DNA of 64,000 nucleotides from Nitrospirales bacterium (GCA_021604005.1 BQIV01000016.1:1-64000), one strand, 5' to 3'. Shown: positions 28,135 through 37,685, counted from the stretch's first letter. Notes: generated by a model not told the origin, from the letters alone. Program-made: numbers and translations.

Positions 28135-28583
28135 CACAAATCAACAAATCGGCATTGATGGATACTCTGCTGAAATTAGAGCAGGTCTCTATTCAAGACA
28201 CACGCGCTCATTATGGGGCGTATCTCAATGGTGCACTCCTGGATCCACTGAACGTCGGCGATGCCGCGGATCAGGCGCAGATTTCCTAGAACGGGTAAAT
28301 CGCACACAAGATCGAAGGGCAGGTGCATGCCCACGAGATACATCTTCAGAAAATTAGTTCGATGAGCTTCGATCAGAAACAGATCGTCGAGGAAGACGCC
28401 GTGGTCAAGGTGAACGGTCGTCACCTGGTGATTGCCGTCCCGACCCCGACCTTCGAGTTCAACGGCATTGAAATGCTCGGAGTCTCTGCCGATGCTCCAC
28501 TCGCCATGGCTATGGCCAGGTTAAGTGCAGGCGACATCTTCAAATTTAATCAGAAGCGCTTCGAGATTGAAGAAGTCCACTGA
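28131..28583 (+). pseudogene. GreA/GreB C-terminal-like protein interrupted by two stops
   Basis: The frame from ATG 28131 (MTQINKSALMDTLLKLEQ) runs to TAG 28287, has a second stop TAA at 28296, and then continues in the same frame to 28583. The second half, ending GVSADAPLAMAMARLSAGDIFKFNQKRFEIEEVH, resembles the C-terminal FKBP-like domain of GreA-type factors (SPLG.AL.GK.VGD... pattern). No frame change is needed to join the parts. The stops may be real nonsense mutations, or the 3' half could be a separately started gene. It is probably a pseudogene. Confidence 0.55.
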
Positions 28584-28857
28584 ACGCGCCAGCACGAACA
28601 GGTGACTGTGTAGGACCAAGATGCCCCTAAAATGCCAGCGCGTTTCACACAGGTGAACACCCACCCCAAAGTCTCGCGCCTTCTCGATTCCGGTCAACAC
28701 GAAGTGCTACGTTGAATGAAAAGCGGGACTCTTTCCGTGTATAAAAAACTCTTGATATCGATGGATTGCGAATGAGCAGCAGCGATGCCGAATGCTGGCC
28801 GTTAATTTGAGTACAACTTTTTTTTCGATTCGACTAATTTCTAAACGTAACGCAAGC

Positions 28858-30600
28858 ATGGAAGAAATACACGCCCTACAACCTGTTCTCATTTTATTAT
28901 CAGCGGGCATTTTAGCTGTTATCGTGATGCGGCCATTAAAGGCGAGTCCGATTGTAGGATATCTTTTGGTGGGAATGCTCATTGGCCCAGAGGGATTGGG
29001 CTTGATTCAAGAAAGCAATACAACTCATCTGCTAGCCGAATTGGGTGTGGTGTTTTTGCTTTTTGATATTGGATTGCACTTTTCTCTCGAACATATTTGG
29101 GATGCTCGACGGGAAATTCTTGGTCTGGGGCCTATGCAGGTCATTTTCTGTACTGTTGCCCTTGCCGGTATAGTGCTTTTGTTAAACGTTGATCCCATCC
29201 TGGCCTTTATTGTTGGCGCAGGTCTGGCCCTGTCGTCTACTGCTGTGGTTGCTCAGGTTTTGGCAGGTCGCCAGCAAAACTGTTGCCCCGTGGGCTCGGG
29301 GGCAATGGCGGTGCTGATTTTTCAGGATATTAGTGCCATTTTCCTTCTAATATTAGCGGACTCTTTTGGCAATGAAGGGGCTTCACTGTTCTCCACCATG
29401 GGGTCTGCAGCCTTAAAAGCCCTGGGAGCTTTTCTTGTAACTGTCGTTATTGGCAGGTACCTAGCCACTCCCATTTTTAGAGAGATCGCCAATCTTAAAA
29501 ATGAGGAGACCTTAACGGCTACTGCGCTTCTCATCGTGTTGGCGACGGCAGCAGCAACCGGTCTGATGGAGTTATCTTTGACTCTAGGCGCTTTTCTTGG
29601 TGGGATGATGATCGCCGAGACCCCGTATAGGCATTTCATTCAAACGGAAGTCAAACCATTTCGAGGCCTATTACTAAGTTTTTTCTTTATCACCATCGGC
29701 ATGTCCTTGCACACGCAAACGATTCTTGGGGATTGGTGGCAAATTCTCCTGGTTGTCGGAGTCCTGCTGATTATTAAAACCGTGTTTATCTATTTAGCGG
29801 CTCTGGCTTTGCATACGCCGAATCAGACAGCGATTCAGCTAGGGTTTTTGCTATCACAAGGAAGCGAGTTTGCCTTCGTAGTGTTTTCATTGCCTCATAT
29901 CACTCAATCGTTAGGAGCTGAGATTTCTTCCGTCTTGATCTCTTCAGTGGCTCTGAGCATGGCGTTGACGCCTCTTGTGGCACAATGGGGCTATCAATTT
30001 GCGGAAAAACTGCAAGCTACGGCACGAAAACATAGCTCCAGTCAAGATGCAAAGGTACAGGTAGAGAATACAAACGTCATCATCATGGGCATGGGCGATA
30101 TTGGCCGCAAGGTGGCTGACGGATTAGAAGCCTATGGAATTCCTTATACGGCGATTGAAGCAAACCATGATCGATTTACTCAGGCAAACACAGATGGATA
30201 TCAGGTCGTTTTTGGAGATGGGACCGATTTGCGCCTCATGGAGACTCTTGAAATTGCTCAGGCCAACACTCTTGTCAATACAGAACCTCGATTGGAAATA
30301 ATCAAGCAAATCCTTCCGATTTCACAAAAGCGATATCCCAACCTCCAGCGTATCGTTTCTGTTGATGATGAGGAGCAGCGCACTCAATTTGAATCATTGA
30401 AAATTAAAGCAGTAATTGACCGAAGCTTCCCAAAGGGGTTGGATATTGCTGCAGCCGTCCTTAGAAATCACTATATAGATGAGAAAACAATTAGTGATTG
30501 GACGAAACGCCAACAATCACGTGCGTTGGATGAAAGAGGAGAGCTTTCAGAATTATCAAGCGCTTTCCCTGGTCTAAACATTTTCAATCAGGAGGGATAG
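28858..30600 (+). CDS. KefB/KefC-type monovalent cation:proton antiporter with TrkA-N domain
   Basis: This 580-residue CPA2 transporter has about 12 membrane helices (1-390), including LALSSTAVVAQVL and GFLLSQGSEFAFVVFSL. It is followed by a cytoplasmic TrkA-N/RCK nucleotide-binding domain (about 400-540) with the motif IMGMGDIGRKVADGLEAYG. It would exchange K+ or Na+ for H+ under NAD(H)-linked control. There is no KefF/KefG-like partner nearby. The frame is open to 28792, but ATG 28858 begins the hydrophobic domain. Its 3' end overlaps the convergent small gene by 27 bp. Confidence 0.9.
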   Translation: MEEIHALQPVLILLSAGILAVIVMRPLKASPIVGYLLVGMLIGPEGLGLIQESNTTHLLAELGVVFLLFDIGLHFSLEHIWDARREILGLGPMQVIFCTVALAGIVLLLNVDPILAFIVGAGLALSSTAVVAQVLAGRQQNCCPVGSGAMAVLIFQDISAIFLLILADSFGNEGASLFSTMGSAALKALGAFLVTVVIGRYLATPIFREIANLKNEETLTATALLIVLATAAATGLMELSLTLGAFLGGMMIAETPYRHFIQTEVKPFRGLLLSFFFITIGMSLHTQTILGDWWQILLVVGVLLIIKTVFIYLAALALHTPNQTAIQLGFLLSQGSEFAFVVFSLPHITQSLGAEISSVLISSVALSMALTPLVAQWGYQFAEKLQATARKHSSSQDAKVQVENTNVIIMGMGDIGRKVADGLEAYGIPYTAIEANHDRFTQANTDGYQVVFGDGTDLRLMETLEIAQANTLVNTEPRLEIIKQILPISQKRYPNLQRIVSVDDEEQRTQFESLKIKAVIDRSFPKGLDIAAAVLRNHYIDEKTISDWTKRQQSRALDERGELSELSSAFPGLNIFNQEG

Positions 30601-30891
30601 GGTAATTTCCAATTGGGTAAGCTTTAGCTGAACCCCTTCTTCGGTGTTAAGCGTGTGCAGGAGACTCCCATCTGAACTGGCATAGGTAATTAATCCACCA
30701 TCCTTAAGTTCAACGACAAGGACGGGATCTTGTGCTAGCGAACTGCAGAAATTTTGTACCTGATAGTCAGGACCCAAAAGTTCCTCAAAGGATATGGATG
30801 GATTATGACTTCTAAGGACAAACTGCCCTGGACAGTTTCGAATGAGGATCCAGTTCCATCGATCCAGCAACTCCTTGACTGTTATCTTCAT
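30574..30891 (-). CDS. hypothetical protein, 105 residues
   Basis: I do not recognise this protein. It is soluble, begins MKITVKELLDRWNW and has a mixed alpha/beta composition without signal or membrane segment. It overlaps the end of the Kef-type gene tail-to-tail. The ribosome-binding site is weak (AACCTC ahead of the ATG), but the frame is clean, and the codon pattern resembles neighbouring genes. It could form a unit with the gene upstream on the same strand (30946-31779). Confidence 0.5.
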   Translation of the reverse strand: MKITVKELLDRWNWILIRNCPGQFVLRSHNPSISFEELLGPDYQVQNFCSSLAQDPVLVVELKDGGLITYASSDGSLLHTLNTEEGVQLKLTQLEITLSLLIENV

Positions 30892-30945
30892 TATGAGGTT
30901 CTAACAGGAAGAAACTTAAAATTCTTATGAACACTTAAACGGCTA

Positions 30946-31779
30946 TTAATTAATGAGAAGCTGGATGCTCTCTTTCACACCCTGCTCGATAATAGCTTTG
31001 ACTTTTGTCTTTTGCTGTTCGGCGCTGATTTCCGAAATAAGGTCACCCGATCGAAGGATCACTGCCGTGAAACCTTCAGTTTGCCAAAAAGCCGGTGCGA
31101 TGAGAGAAGGAAGACTTTCCTTGAGTGGGTGAGGCCAGAGGGAAACATACACATACGGCTCAGGGAATGTCGCATCGCCTGGCGAAAGACCAACACCAAT
31201 CGTGGCCTTGTCCGAAGTGCCCTTCTGCTCGAAGGTTAACAAGGTCGCGATGTCGAAGAAATGCGGCCAACATCGCACGGGAGATGCCTGAGAGTGGGTA
31301 TCATAAACCACCTCTAAGAATGGAGTGACATTACTGTAATATCTCGCAAACTCCTTTCGACTCTTTGCTTCCGCAGTGCCATACGTTCCACCCGAATCAA
31401 GACTATGATCCGCCAACGTGTAGGGACCAGGTTCCTTCAATTTTTGATAATCAAGACCGTACTGGCTGACCAGATCTCCCACCCACTCACCAGCTGCAAC
31501 CTCAGTCTGACCAATGAGACTGAATGATTCTTCACCCTCTTTAGATCGTGCTAAAAGTGTCAGGTCTTCCAACCGCAAGCCCAATGTGAGATTAGCCGTG
31601 ATTGGGCGACTCACCAAGGCCTGAGCTTGAGAATCCCAGGCCATATTCGTATGACTATCATCTGACTCGGGTTGACAATAGGCCCGGGTCGCTCGCGCAA
31701 TCCATTGAGCCGCATGATGCGCTTCAAGACGTGCATCTATAAGTTCTGATGGCGGCACAACTCCTAACATCTTCCACAT
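30946..31779 (-). CDS. hypothetical protein, 277 residues
   Basis: The product is not recognised. It is predicted cytosolic, rich in Trp/Pro in the second half (CWPHFFDIATLL, GVGLSPGDATFPEPYVYVSLWPHPL), with a helical start containing EAHHAAQWIARATRAY. The start at 31779 is set by a strong AAAGGAG; the longer frame to 31839 is not supported. It lies downstream of the Rieske-ThDP gene on the same strand, separated by 107 bp that carry a dispersed repeat, so co-transcription is possible but not obvious. Confidence 0.7.
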   Translation of the reverse strand: MWKMLGVVPPSELIDARLEAHHAAQWIARATRAYCQPESDDSHTNMAWDSQAQALVSRPITANLTLGLRLEDLTLLARSKEGEESFSLIGQTEVAAGEWVGDLVSQYGLDYQKLKEPGPYTLADHSLDSGGTYGTAEAKSRKEFARYYSNVTPFLEVVYDTHSQASPVRCWPHFFDIATLLTFEQKGTSDKATIGVGLSPGDATFPEPYVYVSLWPHPLKESLPSLIAPAFWQTEGFTAVILRSGDLISEISAEQQKTKVKAIIEQGVKESIQLLIN

Positions 31780-31846
31780 TATAAGCTCCTTTTTCGAAAA
31801 AATGTCGCTCGCATCTCGCAGAAAAAACCTTTCGATCATTTCTTGT

Positions 31847-31879
31847 ACGAGCGACGATTCACGAGCGACGAGATACGTC
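31847..31879. repeat. dispersed intergenic repeat, copy 1
   Basis: ACGAGCGACG occurs twice in tandem (31847-31856 and 31861-31870). The 17-nt unit ACGAGCGACGAGATACG at 31861-31877 recurs exactly at 40439-40455. It lies between two minus-strand genes. Confidence 0.6.
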
Positions 31880-31886
31880 TTTTTAA

Positions 31887-33893
31887 CTAAACGAGTTCAG
31901 GATCCGAGATGATTTCGACCAACGCTGGCCCTTTCACCGCGAGCGCTTGTCGAATCGCCTCATCCAGTTGATCAATAGACGTCACTCGTTGTCCATGGCC
32001 TCCGCAGAGTTTGGCATATTCCGCGAAATTGGGATTGTGAAGTGACGTTTGCCAGACTTCCCATTCACCCGCCCGTTGTTCTTTCGTGATTTTCCCAAGC
32101 TGACTGTTATTTAGCAAAATATGCGTGATATCCATTCCATACTTCACCGCGGTCGTGAACTCGGCTAAATATTGTCCGAACCCTCCGTCGCCGCTTATGG
32201 AAATCACTTTGCGACCACGAAACGCTTTAAAATCTTGTGTGGCCGCCCACGCACCCATCGCGGCCGGAAAGGCGAAGCCAATCGAGCCAAGATACCCGGA
32301 CATAAGAACGTGTTGCTCCGCACATTCGAAGTACCGGCCAAACGAATAGGTGTTGTTGCCCACATCAACGGCAATGACAGCATCTGAAGGCGCTTTTCGG
32401 GTGAGCGCGGCAAATATCGAGGCAGAATTCAGCCCCTTGCTTCGATCATCTCTGGTACGGCTCTCTTTTTCCTCACGCCATATTCCCCATCGTTCCTGAA
32501 CCTCAGCTCTTTGATCGGTGACGGTTGTCGTCTCTGGGAGATGTTTCAGAATCTGCCGCGCGGTCACGCCAATTTCTCCCAGTATAGGTACGGTGACAGG
32601 GTGGAATTTCCCTAGTGCCATGGCCTCAAAATCTACTTGGATAATGGGTTTGGATCGTTCAATGCCGGTGTGATTGGAAAAAGAGGAACCAAACGTCAGG
32701 ATCACATCGCATTCGTTCATGAACCAGCTCGCGATGGGTGTGCCTGACCGTCCCAGCACCCCTGCAGCGAGCGTATGAGAGTCTGGAAGTAGCCCTTTGC
32801 CCTTGAATGTTGTGAGGACAGGCGTATGGAGACGTTCCGCCAGGGCGATAATGTCTGGCATCGAATCCCTAGCCCCATAGCCTACGATAATAATTGGTCG
32901 TTTTGCTTTCGATAGAAGCGTGACGGCCTCGCCGATCGATTCTTCAGAAGGCGTCACATCAAAATTTGGCATGCGGCCCGCTGGTTTTGAGATGTTGCCA
33001 CGTTCATCAGCAGGAATGGTCTGAACGTTATCGGGAAAAATAAGATGCGCCACGTCTCGCTGCACGATCGCGTTTTTGCAGGCCAGCGCCATCAGCTCCG
33101 AATGCTTGGAAGAGTTGAGAACAGTATGACTAAAACGCGCGACGGCTTGAAATGCCGAGGCCAGATCGATTTCTTGAAACGCACCGGGACCTAACACTTG
33201 CACATCGACTTGACCTGTGAGTGCCAACACCGGCGCTCGATCGACTTTTGCATCCCAGAGTCCGGTGAGCAGATTTGTTGCGCCAGGCCCTGCGATGGCC
33301 AAACAGGCAGCAGGACGACCGCTCAACTTTGCATAGCCGGAGCAGGCAAATGCCGCCGCTCCCTCATGACGAATTCCAATGTAGGTCAGATTCCCTTTGG
33401 TTTCCTGTATCCTCAGCGCATCGGCTAGACCCAAGTTAGAATGGCCCACCATGCCGAATACTCGTTTCACTCCCCAACTGATCATCGTTGCTGCCATCAC
33501 ATCACTCACCGTGCGAAGCGGTTCTATTTCTTGGGGAATACCCACGCAGATGGTTCCCTCGCGAATTTCAACTGGAAACAGTTCTTGGCCGGAATCCTCA
33601 TGTCCCCCAGGAGGTTTGCCAGTCAATGGATCGAAATCCCAACCATGCCATGGGCAGCGCAGCCAACATTGCCCATCAACACCTGTCTCAATCGATCCTT
33701 CTCCAAGCGGTCCGCCTTGATGGGGACATCGATTATCCATCGCTGAATACTTTCCTTGAAAATGAACCAAGGCAAGAGACTTCGTGCCTGCCGTCACCGT
33801 TTTTACGCGGCCTTCTGGAAGGTCTGTGTTACGTCCCACTTCATGCCATTCGATATGATGAGCGCTTGCAGAAGCCTGTTTTGTCTCGGCCAT
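31887..33893 (-). CDS. Rieske ferredoxin fused to a thiamine-diphosphate enzyme (pyruvate oxidase/acetolactate synthase-like)
   Basis: This 668-residue protein begins with a Rieske [2Fe-2S] domain (about 14-120; ligands Cys56/His58 in CPHQGG and Cys80/His83 in CPWHGW). A complete ThDP-dependent enzyme follows: N-terminal Pyr domain with catalytic Glu177 (IRHEG), central domain (about 310-450), and a PP domain with GDGG starting at 568 and NN at 595-596, the classic ThDP/Mg motif. Closest types are PoxB-like pyruvate oxidases or acetolactate synthases, from motif pattern only. The fused Rieske domain suggests electrons from 2-oxoacid oxidation go to a one-electron carrier. It diverges from the Rieske-glutamate synthase gene at 34151. 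AAAGGATT sets the start. Confidence 0.88.
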   Translation of the reverse strand: MAETKQASASAHHIEWHEVGRNTDLPEGRVKTVTAGTKSLALVHFQGKYSAMDNRCPHQGGPLGEGSIETGVDGQCWLRCPWHGWDFDPLTGKPPGGHEDSGQELFPVEIREGTICVGIPQEIEPLRTVSDVMAATMISWGVKRVFGMVGHSNLGLADALRIQETKGNLTYIGIRHEGAAAFACSGYAKLSGRPAACLAIAGPGATNLLTGLWDAKVDRAPVLALTGQVDVQVLGPGAFQEIDLASAFQAVARFSHTVLNSSKHSELMALACKNAIVQRDVAHLIFPDNVQTIPADERGNISKPAGRMPNFDVTPSEESIGEAVTLLSKAKRPIIIVGYGARDSMPDIIALAERLHTPVLTTFKGKGLLPDSHTLAAGVLGRSGTPIASWFMNECDVILTFGSSFSNHTGIERSKPIIQVDFEAMALGKFHPVTVPILGEIGVTARQILKHLPETTTVTDQRAEVQERWGIWREEKESRTRDDRSKGLNSASIFAALTRKAPSDAVIAVDVGNNTYSFGRYFECAEQHVLMSGYLGSIGFAFPAAMGAWAATQDFKAFRGRKVISISGDGGFGQYLAEFTTAVKYGMDITHILLNNSQLGKITKEQRAGEWEVWQTSLHNPNFAEYAKLCGGHGQRVTSIDQLDEAIRQALAVKGPALVEIISDPELV

Positions 33894-34150
33894 ACATCAA
33901 TCCTTTCATCTCTGTGAGAAATGCGGCGCTTCGCGACGAGGAACTGTTTGAGTATGATACTGCCTTGAGAGATGCCCAGCAATCCAATAATGGAAAGCCA
34001 ATATCCAAGAATTGCTCTGGAGAGAGAATGGTCTTAGATGCATACGAGATGTTACTCAAGAAAAGTCTTCTGTTTCCTCACTGATCCGTGTCAAAATGTG
34101 TGGGAATGGATGAATTCGAAAAATTCACGAATCACTAAGGGGAAGCATTC

Positions 34151-35758
34151 ATGAAGAAAGTGTCGATTGCACAATGGGCCAATCTCAAGGATCGTGAGCC
34201 GACCTATGCGCTCATCGCCAATGTCGACCTTGTCATCGTCCGCTATGAGCAAAACATTTCAGTTCTCTATGGACGATGCCTGCATCGTGGTGCGCTTTTA
34301 GCCGATGGACGCATAGAGGGTGAAGATCTGATTTGCGGGTTGCACGGCTGGGATTTTCAATATGAAACAGGAATCAGCGCTTATAACAATGAAGAGCGAT
34401 TGCACAAATTCAATGCGTGGGTTGAACTGGATCAGGTCTGGGTCGATGAAGAAGAGATTGCCAACTGGGAACGCAACAATCCACAGCCATTTAAGCGCCA
34501 AGAGTATCTTGGAACGTATGCCGATACGCATCCGGTAGACGAAGAGCCTCACGTGGGTCTCATTCAAGGGTATGCCGCGCATGGGTTGGAGAAGACAGGT
34601 CATCATGGATTGGTCGCCGCCATGGGCGTCTCTCGCACGGAACTTCCTTCATGGGATGATATTCAATTTGTCACGGCACAGCTTGCCACATTGCCTCAAC
34701 TGGATGATGTTGCTGTTTCGACGGAAGTAGTGATTGGCCCCAATGCCAAGAAGCCACTCAAATTAAGCATTCCACTTTTTGTCTCAGACATGAGTTTTGG
34801 GGCCTTATCTGAAGAAGCCAAAACGGCTCTGGCCCGTGGGGCTGAAATGGCGGGGACAGGAATCTGTTCAGGAGAAGGCGGCATGCTTTCTGAAGAACAA
34901 GCCGAGAACTCACGGTATTTTTATGAGCTGGCATCCGGACGTTTCGGTTTTTCCATAGACAAAGTCAAGAAATGTCAGGCATTTCACTTTAAAGGTGGAC
35001 AAGGAGCCAAGACGGGAACTGGTGGTCATTTGCCAGGGCCGAAGGTAAAAGGGAAAATCGCGCTTGTACGTGGACTCAAAGAAGGGGAGCCGGCAATCTC
35101 ACCACCACGTTTCCCTGATTGGACCGATATTACACAAATTCGAGATTTTGCTGATGAAGTGCGGGATGAGACAGGAGGCATTCCGATTGGCTACAAGTTA
35201 TCGGCGCAACACATTGAGAAAGATATTGATGCGGCCTTAGAAGTCGGAGTCGACTATATTATTCTCGATGGTCGAGGCGGAGGAACCGGAGCTGCTCCGC
35301 TTATCTTCCGCGACAACATTTCTGTTCCCACCATTCCGGCACTTGCACGTGCGCGCCGTCACTTGAATCGGCTCGGGAGACAAGATGTCACATTAGTGAT
35401 CACTGGCGGACTGCGACAGCCTGCTGATTTTGCTAAAGCGCTTGCATTGGGTGCCGATGCGGTTGCCCTTTCCAATTCGGCGATGCAGGCAATTGGTTGC
35501 ATTGGAATGCGCGCTTGCCACACTAATAACTGTCCTGTCGGTATTGCGACTCAAAAAGATCACCTCCGAGCTCGACTGATCGTTCAAGAATCTGCTGCGC
35601 GACTTGCGCGTTTCTTTGAAGCGTCGACCGAACTCATGAGTCTGCTGGCCAGAGCATGTGGCCATACCCACCTTCATCAGTTCTGTGTCGATGATCTCAC
35701 GACATTTAAAAAACCGATTGCTGAACTTGCAGGGGTTCCATATGGCGGCGTGAGTTGA
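34151..35758 (+). CDS. Rieske ferredoxin fused to FMN/[3Fe-4S] glutamate synthase domain
   Basis: This 535-residue protein has an N-terminal Rieske domain (about 3-105; Cys43/His45 and Cys62/His65) joined to a GltB-type alpha/beta barrel (about 130-530). The barrel carries GGQGAKTGTGGHLPGPKV, the FMN-binding barrel segments and the three cysteines of the [3Fe-4S] cluster at 450, 456 and 461. The glutamine amidotransferase domain of true glutamate synthase is absent. It would therefore need free ammonia or act on another substrate, with the Rieske centre as electron inlet or outlet. AAGGGGAAG sets the start. It is divergent from the Rieske-ThDP gene across 257 bp, so shared control is likely. 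Confidence 0.88.
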   Translation: MKKVSIAQWANLKDREPTYALIANVDLVIVRYEQNISVLYGRCLHRGALLADGRIEGEDLICGLHGWDFQYETGISAYNNEERLHKFNAWVELDQVWVDEEEIANWERNNPQPFKRQEYLGTYADTHPVDEEPHVGLIQGYAAHGLEKTGHHGLVAAMGVSRTELPSWDDIQFVTAQLATLPQLDDVAVSTEVVIGPNAKKPLKLSIPLFVSDMSFGALSEEAKTALARGAEMAGTGICSGEGGMLSEEQAENSRYFYELASGRFGFSIDKVKKCQAFHFKGGQGAKTGTGGHLPGPKVKGKIALVRGLKEGEPAISPPRFPDWTDITQIRDFADEVRDETGGIPIGYKLSAQHIEKDIDAALEVGVDYIILDGRGGGTGAAPLIFRDNISVPTIPALARARRHLNRLGRQDVTLVITGGLRQPADFAKALALGADAVALSNSAMQAIGCIGMRACHTNNCPVGIATQKDHLRARLIVQESAARLARFFEASTELMSLLARACGHTHLHQFCVDDLTTFKKPIAELAGVPYGGVS

Positions 35759-35768
35759 TCAGATTGAA

Positions 35769-36206
35769 ATGGGCGAGGATCCTGAAAGAAATGAAGGCGA
35801 AACTTCCCGAAGTCCATTCGTGCCGATCGGGATAACGGTCTTAGGAATTCTGCTTTTGCCGATGCTCATCTATTCTAACGGTCCCGAAGGGCCAATCAAA
35901 GAAGGTGATGTGGTATTTTCCACTGGACGGCATCGTGTGAATTTTGCCAAACCCGTTGATTACCATGTGCTCGGGTACAAGTCGTTTTGCGTGATTGAAT
36001 TACGGGACCAATTGCTTGTGACGCAACGACCAGCCGATCGGAGGGATAGAAGCCTTATTGCGCATTCTCTCGGGCATACAAAAAAAGAATTTCCATTTTG
36101 CCCGACAAAAGCAGATCTTATCCTTCACCCGCATCAAGCGACGCTTCAAGCCAATACGTGGAATAGAATCAAAGACACATTGGCAAGGCTTTTCTCTGTG
36201 AATTGA
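35769..36206 (+). CDS. hypothetical membrane-anchored protein
   Basis: The product of 145 residues is not recognised. A single hydrophobic segment (about 19-38, FVPIGITVLGILLLPMLIY) is followed by a soluble part containing DYHVLGYKSFCVIELRDQLLVTQRPADRRDRS. It begins 10 bp after the stop of the Rieske-glutamate synthase gene on the same strand, so it may be a co-transcribed membrane partner. It has no clear ribosome-binding site, consistent with coupling. It ends 8 bp before the convergent msrA copy 2. Confidence 0.6.
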   Translation: MGEDPERNEGETSRSPFVPIGITVLGILLLPMLIYSNGPEGPIKEGDVVFSTGRHRVNFAKPVDYHVLGYKSFCVIELRDQLLVTQRPADRRDRSLIAHSLGHTKKEFPFCPTKADLILHPHQATLQANTWNRIKDTLARLFSVN

Positions 36207-36214
36207 ATGCTAAA

Positions 36215-36775
36215 TCACTTGAGTTTTTCCGCAAACTGCTGACGGAATTTGGCGACTTTTGGATTAATCAAGTACGCGCAGTACGGTTGCGAGGGATTCC
36301 GGACAAAATATTCTTGATGATACTCTTCGGCGATGTAGAACGTGTCAGCCGGTGCGACTTCTGTCACAATCGGTTGAGTAAAGATGTTGTCTTTTGTGAA
36401 CGTTGCAATTACGTCTTCAGCTACGGTCTTCTGCTCAGGTGAGTGGTAGAAAATGGACGAGCGGTATTGTGTGCCTGTATCGTTGCCCTGACGGTTGAGA
36501 GTTGTCGGATCATGAATCGCGAAGAATATTTCAAGGATTTCACGGTAAGAAATTACTGACGGTTCAAACGTTACCTGCACGACTTCCGCATGGCCGGTGT
36601 TCCCCATGCACACGGCTTCATACGTGGGGTTCTGCACTTGCCCACCCATATAGCCTGACTCAACCGACTCCACACCCTTCAGTTGGTCATATGCCGCTTC
36701 TAAGCACCAAAAGCAGCCAGCCCCTAACGTCGTGACTTCTTTGCCTGAATCTGTCTGTCTATTTTCTGTGGTCAT
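36215..36775 (-). CDS. msrA: peptide-methionine (S)-S-oxide reductase MsrA (copy 2)
   Basis: This 186-residue MsrA has the catalytic motif GCFWC (Cys21, with a second Cys24), then SGYMGGQVQNPTYEAVCMGNTGHAE and the C-terminal PSQPYCAYLINPKVAKFRQ. The GCFWC form with extra cysteine differs from copy 1 (GCFWG at 26680), so the two are different subfamilies rather than a recent duplication. No signal peptide is visible. Confidence 0.95.
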   Translation of the reverse strand: MTTENRQTDSGKEVTTLGAGCFWCLEAAYDQLKGVESVESGYMGGQVQNPTYEAVCMGNTGHAEVVQVTFEPSVISYREILEIFFAIHDPTTLNRQGNDTGTQYRSSIFYHSPEQKTVAEDVIATFTKDNIFTQPIVTEVAPADTFYIAEEYHQEYFVRNPSQPYCAYLINPKVAKFRQQFAEKLK

Positions 36776-36887
36776 TGTTAAGTCCTATGTGTTGTTCATG
36801 AATGAGTTCTGGAACGACCCCTAACTGTGTTAAAAATAGCATTAGAGCCAGTCACTCGGCCACCTCTAGAGAAAACGACTGATTATT

Positions 36888-37685
36888 ATGCGTATCGCTT
36901 GGGCCACCGATATTCATCTGAACTTCCTGAATGAGCAGAAGCGAGAAACATTTTTCCATTCAACCCTTGAACACAATTCTGACGCGGTGTTCATTACCGG
37001 TGATATTGCCGAAGCGCCAACCTTGAGCTTCCACCTACAGGAAATGGTGGAGTTCATTCAACAACCACTGTACTTCGTGCTCGGTAATCATGATTATTAT
37101 TACGGCGCGATCACCTCGGTACGAAATGCAACAGAAAAATTGTGCGTATCACAGCAAAACCTCACGTATCTAACCGGCAACCGGGTTATTGAATTAACCA
37201 AGAAAACGGCGTTAGTCGGTCACGATGGCTGGGGCGATGGTCGCCTTGGCAATATCGAACAGACGTCAGTGCGACTCAACGACTTTCGATTGATTGAAGA
37301 ACTGACGGGTTTAGAATATAGGAAACTCATAGGCAAACTCCGGGAACTTGGAGATGAAGCTGCGGCATTGATTCAAGATACGTTATCCAATGCTCTCGAT
37401 ACCTATGATCATGTGATCTTTCTCACGCATGTCCCGCCATTCAAAGAATCCTGCTGGTATGAAGGCAGAGTCGGTAATGATGACTGGCTTCCGTTTTTTA
37501 CCTGCAAGGCAGTCGGGGATGTTTTGTATGAACTCATGAAATGTCGAACTCACAGCCGACTCACGGTCCTATGCGGTCACACACATAACGAAGGAATAGC
37601 TCAAATTCTCCCTAATCTCCGCGTGGTGACCGGTTCGGCAGATTACGGTGTCCCGCATGTTCAGGAAGTGCTGGAGATAGATTAA
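36888..37685 (+). CDS. calcineurin-like metallophosphoesterase
   Basis: This 265-residue protein shows the metallophosphoesterase metal-binding series in order: DIHLN (8-12), GDIAEA (about 38-43), GNHDYY (about 65-70), THVPP (about 179-183) and GHTHNEG (about 227-233). It should be a two-metal phosphodiesterase or phosphatase in the cytosol; its substrate cannot be read from sequence. It stands alone, diverging from msrA copy 2 and followed by a strong hairpin. Confidence 0.88.
   Translation: MRIAWATDIHLNFLNEQKRETFFHSTLEHNSDAVFITGDIAEAPTLSFHLQEMVEFIQQPLYFVLGNHDYYYGAITSVRNATEKLCVSQQNLTYLTGNRVIELTKKTALVGHDGWGDGRLGNIEQTSVRLNDFRLIEELTGLEYRKLIGKLRELGDEAAALIQDTLSNALDTYDHVIFLTHVPPFKESCWYEGRVGNDDWLPFFTCKAVGDVLYELMKCRTHSRLTVLCGHTHNEGIAQILPNLRVVTGSADYGVPHVQEVLEID

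Noticed and set aside
33488-34084. Long plus-strand open frame antisense to the start of the Rieske-ThDP gene
   Set aside because: It is mostly the shadow of that gene; the part beyond it has no similarity or start signal.
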